A program made the position numbers and the translations under genes. A stretch of 60,218 nucleotides of DNA from Chloroflexota bacterium (lineage in GTDB: Bacteria > Chloroflexota > Anaerolineae > UBA4142): contig JACRMI010000190.1 of assembly GCA_016215025.1 (NCBI GenBank), positions 1-60,218 on the forward strand, written 5' to 3'. A model generated the notes under the pieces. The model was not told the origin of the DNA, ran no database searches, and saw only the letters and a list, made by a program, of their open reading frames with translations. Positions 23,902 to 32,503 of this stretch are shown piece after piece. The number at the start of each line of letters is the position of its first letter. The first letter of the stretch is position 1.

Positions 23902-24933
23902 ATGAAAGCATTGGTGCTGAAACAACACGGCGGAAGTGAAAACCTGGCGATTGAGGACATGTCCAAGCCAAGCATAGGCTCGCACGACGTCTTGGTGAAC
24001 GTCAAGGCGGTGTCGCTGAATCAGCTTGATCTTTTCGTGCGACGTGGTTCACCCGCGCTGAAATTGACGCTGCCGCATATTCCTTGCTCCGATGCGGCGG
24101 GTGTTGTGGCAGAAGTTGGCGCGCATGTCAAGAACGTCAATGTCGGTGACCGCGTCGTGCTCAATCCTGGTTTGTCTTGCGGTCGTTGCGAGTTTTGCAT
24201 CGCCGGTGAAGAGTGTCTCTGCGCCGAATTCAAAATCTTTGGCGAGCACACGCCCGGCGGAGCCGCCGAATTTATTTCCGTGCCTTCACGCAATCTGATT
24301 CAGATTCCCGATACGCTTTCGTTCGAGCAAGCAGCGGGCGCATCGCTCGTTTTCCTCACGGCGTGGCGCGCGTTGATGACGCGAGCGCGTGTGCGCGCGG
24401 GCGACGATGTGTTGATTCTTGGGGCAGGGGCTGGCACATCGACGGCGGCGATTCAAATCGCAAAGAAAGCGGGCGCGCGTGTGCTCGTCACATCGTCGAG
24501 CGATGAAAAACTTAATCGCGCGAAAGAATTAGGCGCGGATATTCTCATCAACTACAAGACGAATCCCGATTGGGACCGCGAAGTTTATGCCAAAACGAAC
24601 AAGCGCGGTGTCGACGTTGTGTTTGAATCGGTCGGCGCGGAGACGTGGCTTAAATCGATTCGCTCGTTGCGCAAAGGCGGTCGCATGGTCGTCATCGGTG
24701 CGACGACGGGACCACGCCCGCAAGAAGAGATCGGATTTATTTTCTGGAAGCAGATCGAAATCTTGGGTTCGACGATGGCGAGTCAACACGAGTTCCGCGA
24801 TGTAATGAAACTTATCTTTCGCGGCGAATTGAAACCCATCATCGATTCCGTTTTCCCGCTCGAACAAGCGCAGCAAGCGCACGCGCGATTGGAAAAAGCA
24901 GAGCAATTTGGAAAGATCGTGATGACGATTTAG
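23902..24933 (+). CDS. zinc-binding alcohol dehydrogenase family protein (MDR)
   Basis: 343 aa from ATG 23902 (GGAGG four bases upstream). A GroES-like domain comes first (NQLDLFVRRGSPALKLTLPHIPCSDAAGVVAEVG), and a structural zinc loop CGRCEFCIAGEECLC near residue 92. The Rossmann domain has ILGAGAGTSTAAIQIAKKAGARV. The catalytic zinc ligand Cys is absent at the usual early position (SLNQLDLF), so a quinone-oxidoreductase-like or crotonyl-CoA reductase-like activity with NADPH is more likely than alcohol oxidation. It stands alone between repeats. Confidence 0.88.
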   Translation: MKALVLKQHGGSENLAIEDMSKPSIGSHDVLVNVKAVSLNQLDLFVRRGSPALKLTLPHIPCSDAAGVVAEVGAHVKNVNVGDRVVLNPGLSCGRCEFCIAGEECLCAEFKIFGEHTPGGAAEFISVPSRNLIQIPDTLSFEQAAGASLVFLTAWRALMTRARVRAGDDVLILGAGAGTSTAAIQIAKKAGARVLVTSSSDEKLNRAKELGADILINYKTNPDWDREVYAKTNKRGVDVVFESVGAETWLKSIRSLRKGGRMVVIGATTGPRPQEEIGFIFWKQIEILGSTMASQHEFRDVMKLIFRGELKPIIDSVFPLEQAQQAHARLEKAEQFGKIVMTI

Positions 24934-24937
24934 TAGA

Positions 24938-24979
24938 CGGAATATGCAACACGATTCGTGGTACGTGTTGCGTGTTCCG
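24938..24979. repeat. inverted repeat (CGGAATATGCAACACG)
   Basis: Arms 24938-24953 and 24964-24979 match at 14 of 16 positions, spacer ATTCGTGGTA. Intergenic. Confidence 0.65.
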
Positions 24980-24995
24980 TTTCGTCAAGCATTAA

Positions 24996-25766
24996 ATGGT
25001 TGATGATAACTTTGAGCATGGCGTTTCTCCATACTGGGTCCGCTTTGCGATTGGACATGCTGACATTGAGCGCGCGCCGGGGATTTTGCGATTCGTCGTG
25101 GATGGCGCGGTCTCTGGCGAATTGTCCGACGCCGAGCTAGACGATCATCGTACCGTGCCGCGTGAGCGCTTGATGTGGAAGCCGCCGTTGCGCTTGACGG
25201 TTCACGCGCGGACAAGTCATCGTTCAGGCGAGTTGCTTGGCACGGCGGGCTTTGGCTTTTGGAACGACCCATTCGATTGGGTGGGCAATGTGCAGACGCC
25301 GCCGAACGCGTTGTGGTTTTTCTACGGTTCCCCGCACAGCGATATGTCGTTCGTGCGAAATGTGCGCGGGCATGGTTGGAAAGCGGCGATGCTGAATGGC
25401 GGTCGCGCCGACAAACTTACGATGGCGTTGGGAAATTTTGTTTTCAATCTGCCTGGAATGAGCAAACTCGTTTTTCGCCTTGCCGAGACACGCATCAATG
25501 CGCATGAATTTATCATGGACGATGTCGAGTTGACCGAGTGGCATGAGTACCGCATCGATTGGATGCCGCGCGAGGCGATTTTCTTTGTCGATGGCGTAGA
25601 GGTCTCGCGCGCGCCGAATCCGCCGACGGTGCCGTTGGGTTTCGTCGCCTGGGTCGATAATAACGCGGCGGTGATGGGACCTGGGCGTGATTTTGCGTTC
25701 AATCGCATCGCCGTGCCGCAACGGCAATGGATGGAATTATCGCGGGTGTGCATCGAACCTTTATAG
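24996..25766 (+). CDS. concanavalin-like (GH16-type fold) protein of unknown activity
   Basis: 256 aa without signal peptide. The C-terminal half has EWHEYRIDWMPREAIFFVDGVEV, typical of the GH16/LamG jelly roll, and GTAGFGFWNDPF fits the same fold. The GH16 catalytic motif (ExDxE) is not evident, so it may bind carbohydrate or act on another substrate. ATG 24996 has no good ribosome site. The following transporter starts three bases after its stop, so they are probably co-transcribed. Confidence 0.65.
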   Translation: MVDDNFEHGVSPYWVRFAIGHADIERAPGILRFVVDGAVSGELSDAELDDHRTVPRERLMWKPPLRLTVHARTSHRSGELLGTAGFGFWNDPFDWVGNVQTPPNALWFFYGSPHSDMSFVRNVRGHGWKAAMLNGGRADKLTMALGNFVFNLPGMSKLVFRLAETRINAHEFIMDDVELTEWHEYRIDWMPREAIFFVDGVEVSRAPNPPTVPLGFVAWVDNNAAVMGPGRDFAFNRIAVPQRQWMELSRVCIEPL

Positions 25767-25768
25767 CC

Positions 25769-26665
25769 GTGAATACACCGTCTCACCTTCGCGCTGTTGC
25801 GCAGGCATTCTTGGTTACGTTTCTCTGGTCGACCTCCTGGGTGCTCATCAAAATTGGGCTGACCGATATTCCCGCGCTTACGTTTGCAGGTCTGCGTTAC
25901 GTTCTCGCTTTTATTTGCTTGCTTCCGTTTGCATTTCGTTCAAACCATTTGAGCGCGCTAAAGCAGTTGTCACGGCGGCGGTGGGTTGGGCTAATCGGGC
26001 TTGGCTTGCTGTGCTATGCGGTTACACAAGGCACGCAGTTCGTCGGTTTGGCTTACTTGCCTGCCGTGACCGTCAGTTTGCTGCTCACGCTCACGGCGAT
26101 TGTTGTTCCATTGTTGGGAATGTTCATGCTGGCAGAGCAGCCTTCGCCGAGGCAGTGGATCGGCGTTGGTCTGTTTCTCATCGGTGTCGTAATCTTTTTC
26201 AATCCAATTGTTTTACCTGCTGGGCAAGTTTTTGGTTTCGCGGTGGTGTTGCTCGGCGTATTGACCAACTCATTAACGTCGATACTTGGGCGACGGATCA
26301 ACCTGGGTTGGCAACTGGACCCGTTGATTGTCACCGTCGTCAGCATGGGCATTGGCGCGACGGTGCTCTTAATCACCGGGCTGCTGATCCAAGGTCTGCC
26401 GTCACTCCAGCCGATTCATTGGGGATTGATCGCTTGGTTGGCGATTGTCAACAGCGCGTTTGCATTTACACTTTGGAATAACACGTTACGCACACTGTCG
26501 GCGACCGAGTCGGCAATCATTAATAATACGATGCTGGTTCAAATTGCAATTCTCGCATGGATATTTCTAGGCGAGCAATTGACGGTCAACAAAATCATCG
26601 GAATGCTATTTGCGATGATCGGTGCAATCGTGGTGCAAATTAAATTGACACACTCTGGGCGATAA
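25769..26665 (+). CDS. EamA/DMT-family transporter
   Basis: About 298 aa from GTG 25769, immediately after the previous stop; an alternative start at 25727 would overlap the upstream gene. Ten hydrophobic segments in two EamA repeats: FLVTFLWSTSWVLIKIGL and, in the second half, TLSATESAIINNTMLVQIAILAWIFLGE. Substrate unknown. It is one of three such transporters in this window (also 21330 and 37295), each of a different subfamily. Confidence 0.9.
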   Translation: MNTPSHLRAVAQAFLVTFLWSTSWVLIKIGLTDIPALTFAGLRYVLAFICLLPFAFRSNHLSALKQLSRRRWVGLIGLGLLCYAVTQGTQFVGLAYLPAVTVSLLLTLTAIVVPLLGMFMLAEQPSPRQWIGVGLFLIGVVIFFNPIVLPAGQVFGFAVVLLGVLTNSLTSILGRRINLGWQLDPLIVTVVSMGIGATVLLITGLLIQGLPSLQPIHWGLIAWLAIVNSAFAFTLWNNTLRTLSATESAIINNTMLVQIAILAWIFLGEQLTVNKIIGMLFAMIGAIVVQIKLTHSGR

Positions 26666-26671
26666 GATAAA

Positions 26672-27085
26672 ATGGCGACACTTGCAAACAATCCTCGTTG
26701 TCGCGATCATCCCACCGCGCAAATGATTCACGCGTTCGAGCAATTCAATCGCGGCGAATATTGGCATCAGCACGAAACACTCGAATTGGTTTGGCGCGCG
26801 GAGCAGGACGAAGTGATTCGCAATTTCTACAAAGGCATTCTCCAAGTTGGGGTTGGCTTGCATCATCTCACGCGCCGAAATTACAACGGCGTGATCAAAG
26901 TCCTCGGGCGCGGGATCAACTATTTGCAGCCATACGCGCCGCGCTGCATGGGCGTCGATGTGCAGCGTTTGATCGACGAGGCGACTAGGGTGTTGGAACA
27001 AGTGCGCGCGCTCGGATCAGATCGAATTGCGGAATTAGACATCCAAGAATTACCAAAAGTCCACTACGATACCGAAGGGGTCTAA
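26672..27085 (+). CDS. DUF309 domain protein
   Basis: 137 aa. The family pattern FNRGEYWHQHETLELVWRAEQDE is near residue 26 (usually F..GEYFE.HE.LE..W), followed by FYKGILQVGVGLHHL and LGRGINYLQPY. DUF309 proteins are small helical bundles with a possible metal site formed by the Glu/His motif; no function is established. The stop shares its last base with the ATG of the next gene. Confidence 0.85.
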   Translation: MATLANNPRCRDHPTAQMIHAFEQFNRGEYWHQHETLELVWRAEQDEVIRNFYKGILQVGVGLHHLTRRNYNGVIKVLGRGINYLQPYAPRCMGVDVQRLIDEATRVLEQVRALGSDRIAELDIQELPKVHYDTEGV

Positions 27086-27669
27086 TGTCGACGGTTAGCG
27101 TGCGAATTCCAATCGGCGCAGAAGGGACCTGCCCACGCTGCAAGCAGATGGATGCGACGCAAAAAGTCAGCGTGATTACGCATGCTTTTGCCAACGCGCT
27201 TACGCCTGCCGAATTCGAGGCGATTTCGTTTTCGCGCTCGCGCGGCGAGATAACCGATTGGGCATCACCGCGCGGAACTTTATGGGAAATCGTGACGAAA
27301 CAATTGGCGTTGCCTGAACGCCCCGTCAAACCATGGTCATTGCGATTTGCCATGACCTCTCAGCGCGATCAATGGTTATTTGCTATCGTCCTATTCGCGC
27401 TTTCTTTTTTTCTTTTTTCTCGTTTGCCGTTACCCGACGTGGTTCGTCTCTTTGCTCCTTTCATCATCACTTTTGGAACCGTCGGCGGTTTGGGGAGTTA
27501 CGGTCGTAAAAAGCAAAAAGAGTATGATACGGAACTGATTGCTTGGGGCGCGATCAAATCGAAATGGAGCGGGCTGCGTTATTGCGCGCGCGACAATATC
27601 GTTTTCATTATCGGACAAGAACTAGTCCTGCAACCGGACCAGGTCCAAGCGTTCTTAAAATCCCATTGA
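27085..27669 (+). CDS. uncharacterised protein with CPRC motif and two membrane helices
   Basis: 194 aa. A single CPRCKQMDATQKVS motif near residue 16 could be half of a zinc ribbon. Two hydrophobic segments lie at about residues 97-133 and are separated by LPLPDVVRLF. The soluble C-terminus ends VLQPDQVQAFLKSH. No enzyme motif is recognised. ATG 27085 overlaps the stop of the DUF309 gene, so the two are translationally coupled. Confidence 0.65.
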   Translation: MSTVSVRIPIGAEGTCPRCKQMDATQKVSVITHAFANALTPAEFEAISFSRSRGEITDWASPRGTLWEIVTKQLALPERPVKPWSLRFAMTSQRDQWLFAIVLFALSFFLFSRLPLPDVVRLFAPFIITFGTVGGLGSYGRKKQKEYDTELIAWGAIKSKWSGLRYCARDNIVFIIGQELVLQPDQVQAFLKSH

Positions 27670-27679
27670 GTCATCCGAT

Positions 27680-27868
27680 ATGCCTCGTTTGCAAGCCTTG
27701 TTGGGTGCATTAGCGGTTTGGATACTTGCCATGATTGGAGCGGCGGGAGTGGCATATTGGTTGCAACTCTCGTTCCAAAATGTGATTCTGCTGATTGTTG
27801 CGGTTGCAGTGCTCTCTTTTATCGGCGCGTTTGTACCAATCGTTCGGCTTTTCAATCGAACAAAATAA
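27680..27868 (+). CDS. 62-aa two-helix membrane protein
   Basis: MPRLQALLGALAVWILAMIG then LQLSFQNVILLIVAVAV: two hydrophobic segments and a basic tail RLFNRTK. It follows the preceding gene by ten bases. The start has no strong ribosome site, so confidence is limited. Family not recognised. Confidence 0.5.
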   Translation: MPRLQALLGALAVWILAMIGAAGVAYWLQLSFQNVILLIVAVAVLSFIGAFVPIVRLFNRTK

Positions 27869-27893
27869 ATCTGAAATTAAGCATGGAGGAAAT

Positions 27894-28139
27894 ATGGCAT
27901 ACGTAATCGCCGAACCGTGCATCGGCGTGAAAGACAAATCGTGCGTGGCGGTCTGTCCAGTGGATTGTATTCACGGCACTGACGCCGACGAGATGCTCTA
28001 CATCCAGCCCGACGAGTGCATCGATTGTGGGGCGTGCGTGGCGGAGTGCCCGGTGAGCGCAATTTTCCCAGCCGACGATGTCCCGCCACAGTGGAAATCG
28101 TTCATCCAAAGGAACGCGGACTATTTCAAAAAGAAATAA
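27894..28139 (+). CDS. fdxA: 7Fe/8Fe ferredoxin
   Basis: 81 aa from ATG 27894 with GGAGGAAAT upstream. Cys pattern: Cys9-x7-Cys17-x3-Cys21-x3-Cys25 and CIDCGACVAECP. The first cluster spacing (CIGVKDKSCVAVCPVDC) is that of [3Fe-4S]/[4Fe-4S] ferredoxins of the Thermus/Mycobacterium FdxA type. The C-terminal tail WKSFIQRNADYFKKK is also typical. It is a soluble electron carrier; the partner enzyme is not in view. A terminator follows. Confidence 0.93.
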   Translation: MAYVIAEPCIGVKDKSCVAVCPVDCIHGTDADEMLYIQPDECIDCGACVAECPVSAIFPADDVPPQWKSFIQRNADYFKKK

Positions 28140-28148
28140 TGCCAGTTG

Positions 28149-28187
28149 ACGCGGTGCAGTCCTCTGCGCCGCGTTCTCTTGTTTTTT
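28149..28187 (+). terminator. intrinsic terminator of the ferredoxin gene
   Basis: ACGCGGTGCAG (28149-28159) pairs with CTGCGCCGCGT (28164-28174, one G-U) with loop TCCT, followed by TCTCTTGTTTTTT. Confidence 0.85.
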
Positions 28188-28196
28188 GTCTGTATC

Positions 28197-28224
28197 TTGA
28201 CACTGTTCCCAGTGCGACTATAAT
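28197..28224 (+). promoter_or_regulatory. consensus sigma70 promoter
   Basis: TTGACA (28197-28202), 16 bases, TATAAT (28219-28224), upstream of the DinB-like gene at 28255. Confidence 0.85.
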
Positions 28225-28254
28225 ACCGCCAACCCAGTGGGATAGGAGGAGTCG

Positions 28255-28749
28255 ATGAATCGGCAACGCCAAGCACTCATTGATCGATTGGAAACCAGCG
28301 GCAAGGAATACGCCGACTATTTATCGCAGGTTGCCGCCGCCGATCTATATAGCACCTCGTCGCCAACCGAATGGTCGATTCATCAGGTCGCGGCGCACGT
28401 GCGCGACACCGAACAGCACGCGTTTCTCATTCGTGTCCAGCGAATCACGAAGGAAGAACATCCCGCCGTGCTAAATTTCGATCAGGACGAATACTGGAAG
28501 ACGAATCCCTATTCCGCGTCCGAACCGATCAAAAAGATCATTGCCGATTTTCGTACGGCGCGCCGCAAGATGGTCCAGCTCTTGCGCAAAGCAACCGATA
28601 AGGATTGGAAGAATTGGGCGCAGCACTCGGCGTATGGCAAGATTTCGCTCGATTACATTACGATGCATTGCTATCATCATACGCTCGAACACATTGCGCA
28701 GATGGGCTATGCGCGCGAAAACGATTTGCTCAAATCGCTAAACTCGTAG
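28255..28749 (+). CDS. DinB-superfamily protein
   Basis: 164 aa, ATG 28255 after AGGAGG. The DinB/YfiT four-helix bundle uses three His for a metal: WSIHQVAAHVRDTEQHAFL has the first (about residue 48), and CYHHTLEHIAQM holds the other two (about residues 141-145). Members act as thiol-dependent S-transferases (bacillithiol, mycothiol) or related metal enzymes; the thiol used here is unknown. Own strong promoter. Confidence 0.88.
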   Translation: MNRQRQALIDRLETSGKEYADYLSQVAAADLYSTSSPTEWSIHQVAAHVRDTEQHAFLIRVQRITKEEHPAVLNFDQDEYWKTNPYSASEPIKKIIADFRTARRKMVQLLRKATDKDWKNWAQHSAYGKISLDYITMHCYHHTLEHIAQMGYARENDLLKSLNS

Positions 28750-28806
28750 GGCATCCGCGCAGGGTTGCTCCTACTGTAAGGGCGACCCTGTGTGGTCGTC
28801 CGTTAG
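28750..28806. repeat. palindromic repeat (GGGCGACCCTGTGTGGTCG)
   Basis: AGGGTTGCTCCTACTGTAAG then GGCGACCCTGTGTGGTCGTC forms imperfect nested stems between the DinB gene and the next gene. Confidence 0.5.
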
Positions 28807-28823
28807 GTGACAAGGAGGTTGCC

Positions 28824-29381
28824 ATGTCTCGACTCAATTCGTGGGAATTGTTCATTGCGATTGTTTTCATCGTCGTCGGCGTGTTGTTGCTCGCAGGTAA
28901 TCTCGGACTGATTCTGTTCAATTGGAATATTCTGTGGGCGCTTGTCCTCGTTAGTTTTGGCATTTGGTTGATCTGGCGCGCCATGCATCCATCGTCCTAC
29001 ACTCCTAGTTCCAGTAGTGCGATGTATGGTTTCGGCGATTATCGCCCCGACCTGACGGGCAAAGAAATTCGGCGCGAAAGTTTTTCGCACGGGTTGGGTG
29101 ACATTGTGCTCGACTTGACTCGCGCTACTATTCCCGACGGGCAAAACTCGATGCGCGCTTCGCATGGCTTGGGCGATCTGCGCATCATCGTACCGCGCGA
29201 TCTCGCCGTGCGCGTCAAAGCGAGCGCGGGCTTGGGCGAAGTGACTGTCTTTGGCGAACGGTCAGATGGCATTGCGCCGCATCTTGAATTTCGCTCCGAC
29301 GATTATGCGACGGCAGCGCGCAAGCTCGACATCGAAGCGAGCGCGGGTTTAGGTGATGTGCGCGTGCTGCGCGCGGGATAA
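28824..29381 (+). CDS. LiaF/toast-rack-type membrane protein (DUF2154/DUF5668-like)
   Basis: 185 aa from ATG 28824 with AAGGAGG upstream; a longer open frame to 28605 runs through the preceding gene. Two N-terminal membrane helices (IAIVFIVVGVLLLAGNLGLI, then WALVLVSFGIWLIWRA) precede a C-terminal solenoid of glycine-centred repeats: HGLGDIVLDL, HGLGDLRIIV, AGLGEVTVFG, AGLGDVRVL. This fits the cell-wall-active antibiotics response/toast_rack family, which inhibit or sense envelope-stress signalling. No two-component partner is adjacent. Confidence 0.83.
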   Translation: MSRLNSWELFIAIVFIVVGVLLLAGNLGLILFNWNILWALVLVSFGIWLIWRAMHPSSYTPSSSSAMYGFGDYRPDLTGKEIRRESFSHGLGDIVLDLTRATIPDGQNSMRASHGLGDLRIIVPRDLAVRVKASAGLGEVTVFGERSDGIAPHLEFRSDDYATAARKLDIEASAGLGDVRVLRAG

Positions 29382-29388
29382 ATCCAAT

Positions 29389-29456
29389 TGTCATTCTGAG
29401 CGAAGCGAAGAATCTCGCCATGCTGTGCGAGACCTTTCACTGTGTTCAGGGTGACA
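29389..29456. repeat. interspersed palindromic repeat, family A (first of a tandem pair)
   Basis: TTGTCATTCTGAGCGAAGCG opens and TGTGTTCAGGGTGACA closes the element. Confidence 0.75.
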
Positions 29457-29462
29457 GTGGTC

Positions 29463-29533
29463 TTGTCACTCTGAGCGGAGCAAAGAGTCTCTTCTTTCGC
29501 CAATGAGATGCTTCACTGCGTTGAGCATGATAG
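29463..29533. repeat. interspersed palindromic repeat, family A (second of a tandem pair)
   Basis: TTGTCACTCTGAGCGGAGCA to GCGTTGAGCATGATAG, six bases after the first copy. The right end is more diverged. Confidence 0.7.
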
Positions 29534-29561
29534 TCCCAACGATTATTTCAAAGGTAGAATT

Positions 29562-29927
29562 GTGTCTGAATCAGTAGAACCAGAATTGATAACGATTGTC
29601 GAAGGACCGACGCCAGAATTTCATATGGTCATGGACCCGTGGGCGATGTCGGTGTTGGAAGGCGACGGCGCATTTATGCCTGCCGCGTGTCAAGTGCGTT
29701 CATTCAATGGGCAAAAACTATTAGAACGATGCCAGCGCGCGTGGACGACAAATCGCCCCATTCTGTTAGATTATCGACAGACGGATGGCTTGCGTCGCAA
29801 AGTTGAAATCGTCAGCGCCCGCCTTGACAAAATCGAAGGCGTGGATGTGCTGAATCTCTGGGTGCGTCAGCGCGTCAAGCAATTGATTAGCACAGGTGGC
29901 AGCGACGATTCAATTCCATTGGAATAA
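29562..29927 (+). CDS. 121-aa protein of unknown function
   Basis: GTG 29562 (MSESVEPELITIVEGPTPEF) is preferred over upstream codons at 29508 because the repeat ends in that stretch and AAAGGT lies before GTG. The sequence (DPWAMSVLEGDGAFMPAACQ, then LRRKVEIVSARLDKIEGVDVLNLWV) looks like a soluble alpha/beta protein. No family recognised. It is followed after three bases by the oxidoreductase gene, so they are probably one operon. Confidence 0.65.
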   Translation: MSESVEPELITIVEGPTPEFHMVMDPWAMSVLEGDGAFMPAACQVRSFNGQKLLERCQRAWTTNRPILLDYRQTDGLRRKVEIVSARLDKIEGVDVLNLWVRQRVKQLISTGGSDDSIPLE

Positions 29928-29930
29928 ATC

Positions 29931-31004
29931 ATGACGAAAATCAGAGTTGGCGTGATCGGCACGGGCTGGGGACAGCTTCAAATCGAATCGTTCAAGCGTG
30001 CCAAGAATTGCCACGTCGTCGCGCTGTGCGATACGAATCTCGTGCGCTTACAAGACGTGGCGAAAGCGTACAAAATCGATCAGACGTTCAGCGATTATCA
30101 CAAGCTGATCGCATCGAATGAAATCGATTTGGTCAGCGTTGCGTCGCCGCCCGATTCGCATCAAGCCATGACGCAAGCCGCCATCGATGCGGGCAAGCAT
30201 GTGCTCGTCGAAAAGCCGCTCGCGCTGAATATGCCTGACGCGATCAAGTTACTCGAATCGGCAGAGCAAAAGAAAATCGTTCACGCCGTCAATTTCGAAA
30301 TGCGATTTCTGCCTGCGCTGGCATACTCGAAAGAACTGATCGACGAACAGTACCTGGGACAATTGCATCGCGTCGATGTGACGATGGGTGTGGAACAACC
30401 TTGGGGCGAACGCGGCAACTGGCTGGCGGATGACGTGCGCGGCGGCGGCATCTTGATGGAACTCGGTTCGCACTTTATCGATACGTTGCGCTGGTGGTTT
30501 GGCGACGTGCGCTCGGTGTTGGCGGGACGACGGACACATTTTTCGACGGTCAAGATTCCGTCGTTTGATGAAAAAACGCGCGAAACGATTCTGCTCAAAA
30601 AATCGGTGACGGGCGACGATGCGTTCTGGGCAGTATTTCAATTTGCGCAGGGTGGCGAAGCGTTGCTGAATTTTGTCACCGGTGCGCGGCACGACCCAGG
30701 TTGGACGATTAGCGCGTACGGTTCGATGGGGTCGTTGATTGTGAATAGCGGTCAATTGCTTGGCAAGCGCGACGGCGATCGTGAAATGACGCTATTGCCA
30801 ATTCCCAAACGGCTCGAATTGGGCGACAATCCGAAAGACCCGCTGATGTGGAGCATGGCGAAAGTTGCCGAGCGCATGGTGGCAAAGATCAATCACGAAA
30901 GCGACTTGAAGCCGTTCCCTGATTTTCGCGATGGCATTGCCGTCGAAAAAATAATCGATGCCATTCGGTGCTCGTCAGATACACGGGGCTGGGTTGATAT
31001 TTAG
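29931..31004 (+). CDS. Gfo/Idh/MocA-family NAD(P)-dependent oxidoreductase
   Basis: 357 aa. N-terminal Rossmann motif VGVIGTGWGQLQIESF, the middle SPPDSHQAM, and the catalytic-lysine motif AGKHVLVEKPLALN near residue 93. The second domain contains GGGILMELGSHFIDTLRWWFG with the expected His. The family oxidises or reduces sugars and related hydroxyl compounds; the substrate cannot be inferred. Paired with a small protein of unknown function upstream. Confidence 0.92.
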   Translation: MTKIRVGVIGTGWGQLQIESFKRAKNCHVVALCDTNLVRLQDVAKAYKIDQTFSDYHKLIASNEIDLVSVASPPDSHQAMTQAAIDAGKHVLVEKPLALNMPDAIKLLESAEQKKIVHAVNFEMRFLPALAYSKELIDEQYLGQLHRVDVTMGVEQPWGERGNWLADDVRGGGILMELGSHFIDTLRWWFGDVRSVLAGRRTHFSTVKIPSFDEKTRETILLKKSVTGDDAFWAVFQFAQGGEALLNFVTGARHDPGWTISAYGSMGSLIVNSGQLLGKRDGDREMTLLPIPKRLELGDNPKDPLMWSMAKVAERMVAKINHESDLKPFPDFRDGIAVEKIIDAIRCSSDTRGWVDI

Positions 31005-31009
31005 CACCT

Positions 31010-31164
31010 GTCATTCTGAGGAGCGGCGTTAAACATTGTTTATCGAGTTGAATGTGGCAGAGCGACGAAGAATCTCGCTTTGCATGGGATGAGATTCTTC
31101 GCGGAGTTTACACTGTGTCCTTCGTTCCTTAGGATAAACTTCGCGAATGTGCTCAGAATGACAT
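31010..31164. repeat. composite family A repeat, possibly two merged copies
   Basis: Begins CTGTCATTCTGAGGAGCGGC and ends GTGCTCAGAATGACATAGG; the interior repeats the words GAATCTCGC/GAGATTCTTCGC and GGAGTTTACACTG. The last word recurs in the element near 32720. Confidence 0.65.
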
Positions 31165-31167
31165 AGG

Positions 31168-31206
31168 ATGTGCGACGCACTCGCTTCGCGAAAGTGCGTC
31201 GCACAT
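31168..31206. repeat. 14-bp perfect palindrome, GTGCGACGCAC family
   Basis: ATGTGCGACGCACT (31168-31181) is complementary to AGTGCGTCGCACAT (31193-31206), with a loop that is itself CGCTTCGCG. Same core as the palindrome at 8877-8921. It ends 16 bases before the ATG of the next gene. Confidence 0.8.
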
Positions 31207-31222
31207 GCGGCGAGAAGTATCC

Positions 31223-32017
31223 ATGACTAATTCTACTTTGCTCTTCGACAAATCTGAAGGTGTTGCGACGATTACGCTCAATCGTCCGGACAAGAGCAAT
31301 GCGTTCGACGATACCATGGTCGCAGAATTTATCGGCGCCTTGAACAACGTCGAGCAGGATGATGATGTGCGCGCGATTGTGGTCACGGGCGCGGGCAAGA
31401 ATTTCTCCGCAGGGCAAGACCTTGCGCCGCTGCTCGCGCGTTATCAATCGCCGAATGGCGTCAACTTTGGCGAGCATCTTCGCAAGAGTTATAACATTAT
31501 CATTGCGAAAATGCGTGCTATCGAAAAGCCATTCATCGCGGCGGTCAATGGCGCGGCGGCAGGCGCTGGCTTTGGTGTCGCGTGCGCGTGCGATATGCGA
31601 CACGCGGCGGAGAACAGCAAGTTTCGAATGGCGTTCATTGGCATTGCGCTCGCGCCCGATTCGGCAACCTCTTTCTTTTTGCCACGACTCATTGGATTGG
31701 GGCGCGCGACCGAGATGGCATTCACGAATGAGTTGATCGACGCGGAAAGGGCGCTGCAATTCGGTTTAGTCAATCGCGTGTTCAAGCCAGAGGAGTTAAT
31801 GGCAAAGACGCGCGCATTCGCCGTTCAGTTGGCGCAAATGCCGACGAAGAGTATTGGCTTGACCAAGCGCGTACTGAATCGCGCGCTCACGGTCGATTTG
31901 GAAACCGCGCTTGAATTTGAAGCAACGACTCAAGAAATTGCCGGACATACAGCAGACCATATCGAAGGTGTGAGAGCATTTGTCGAAAAGCGCGCGCCCA
32001 AGTTTGTTGGAAGATAG
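31223..32017 (+). CDS. enoyl-CoA hydratase/isomerase family protein
   Basis: 264 aa from ATG 31223. Crotonase features: VATITLNRPDKSNAFDDTM, the first oxyanion loop KNFSAGQDL near residue 65, and the second NGAAAGAGFGVACACD near residue 115, followed by FRMAFIGIALAPDSATSFFLPRLIG. A Gly/Asp (PDSA) occupies the position of the second catalytic Glu of hydratases, as in PaaG-like isomerases, so a 2,3-to-3,4 enoyl-CoA isomerase role is possible. Confidence 0.9.
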   Translation: MTNSTLLFDKSEGVATITLNRPDKSNAFDDTMVAEFIGALNNVEQDDDVRAIVVTGAGKNFSAGQDLAPLLARYQSPNGVNFGEHLRKSYNIIIAKMRAIEKPFIAAVNGAAAGAGFGVACACDMRHAAENSKFRMAFIGIALAPDSATSFFLPRLIGLGRATEMAFTNELIDAERALQFGLVNRVFKPEELMAKTRAFAVQLAQMPTKSIGLTKRVLNRALTVDLETALEFEATTQEIAGHTADHIEGVRAFVEKRAPKFVGR

Positions 32018-32062
32018 AGATTCGCGCAAATTCGTGGGAGAAAATTTCACCGAGGTGACAGG

Positions 32063-32494
32063 ATGGCTGACCGCAAAACACAGAAATTGCTCGAAGGATT
32101 GCAAAGCGATTTAGAGCGAGAACTCAAAGGCATGTTGCAATACACTTATCAAGCGTCGATGATTCTTGGCGTGGGATCGCTAAGCATCAGCCCATACCTT
32201 CGTCAAGAGGGAATGGAAGAACTCAAGCACATCGGTTTCCTTTGCGATCAAATTGTTGCGTTAGGTGGCACGCCCAAATTAACCACGCAAAAATTTAGTG
32301 AGACGCGTGATTTGAAAACGATGCTTGAAAATGATTTGGATGCGGAACGCGAGTCGATTTTGGAATATCGTGAGCGCGTCAAGCAAGCGGATGCCACAGG
32401 CGAAGTCGGTTTGAAGATGCGCTTGGAAGAATTGATCGCCGAAGAAACGGACCACATGCGTCAGCTTGAGCGGATTTTGCGCGGCTGGGTCTGA
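32063..32494 (+). CDS. ferritin-like/bacterioferritin-like protein
   Basis: 143 aa. A four-helix bundle with two ExxH-type pairs: LERELKGMLQYTYQAS (Glu18), GMEELKHIGFL (Glu51-x2-His), DLDAERESILEYRERV (Glu95) and AEETDHMRQLERIL (Glu then His near 131). This is a complete di-iron site for the ferritin-like superfamily (bacterioferritin or DUF892/rubrerythrin relatives). It is shorter than storage ferritins by about 15 residues. Possible role in iron handling or peroxide protection. Confidence 0.82.
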   Translation: MADRKTQKLLEGLQSDLERELKGMLQYTYQASMILGVGSLSISPYLRQEGMEELKHIGFLCDQIVALGGTPKLTTQKFSETRDLKTMLENDLDAERESILEYRERVKQADATGEVGLKMRLEELIAEETDHMRQLERILRGWV

Positions 32495-32503
32495 TCCAAA
32501 ATT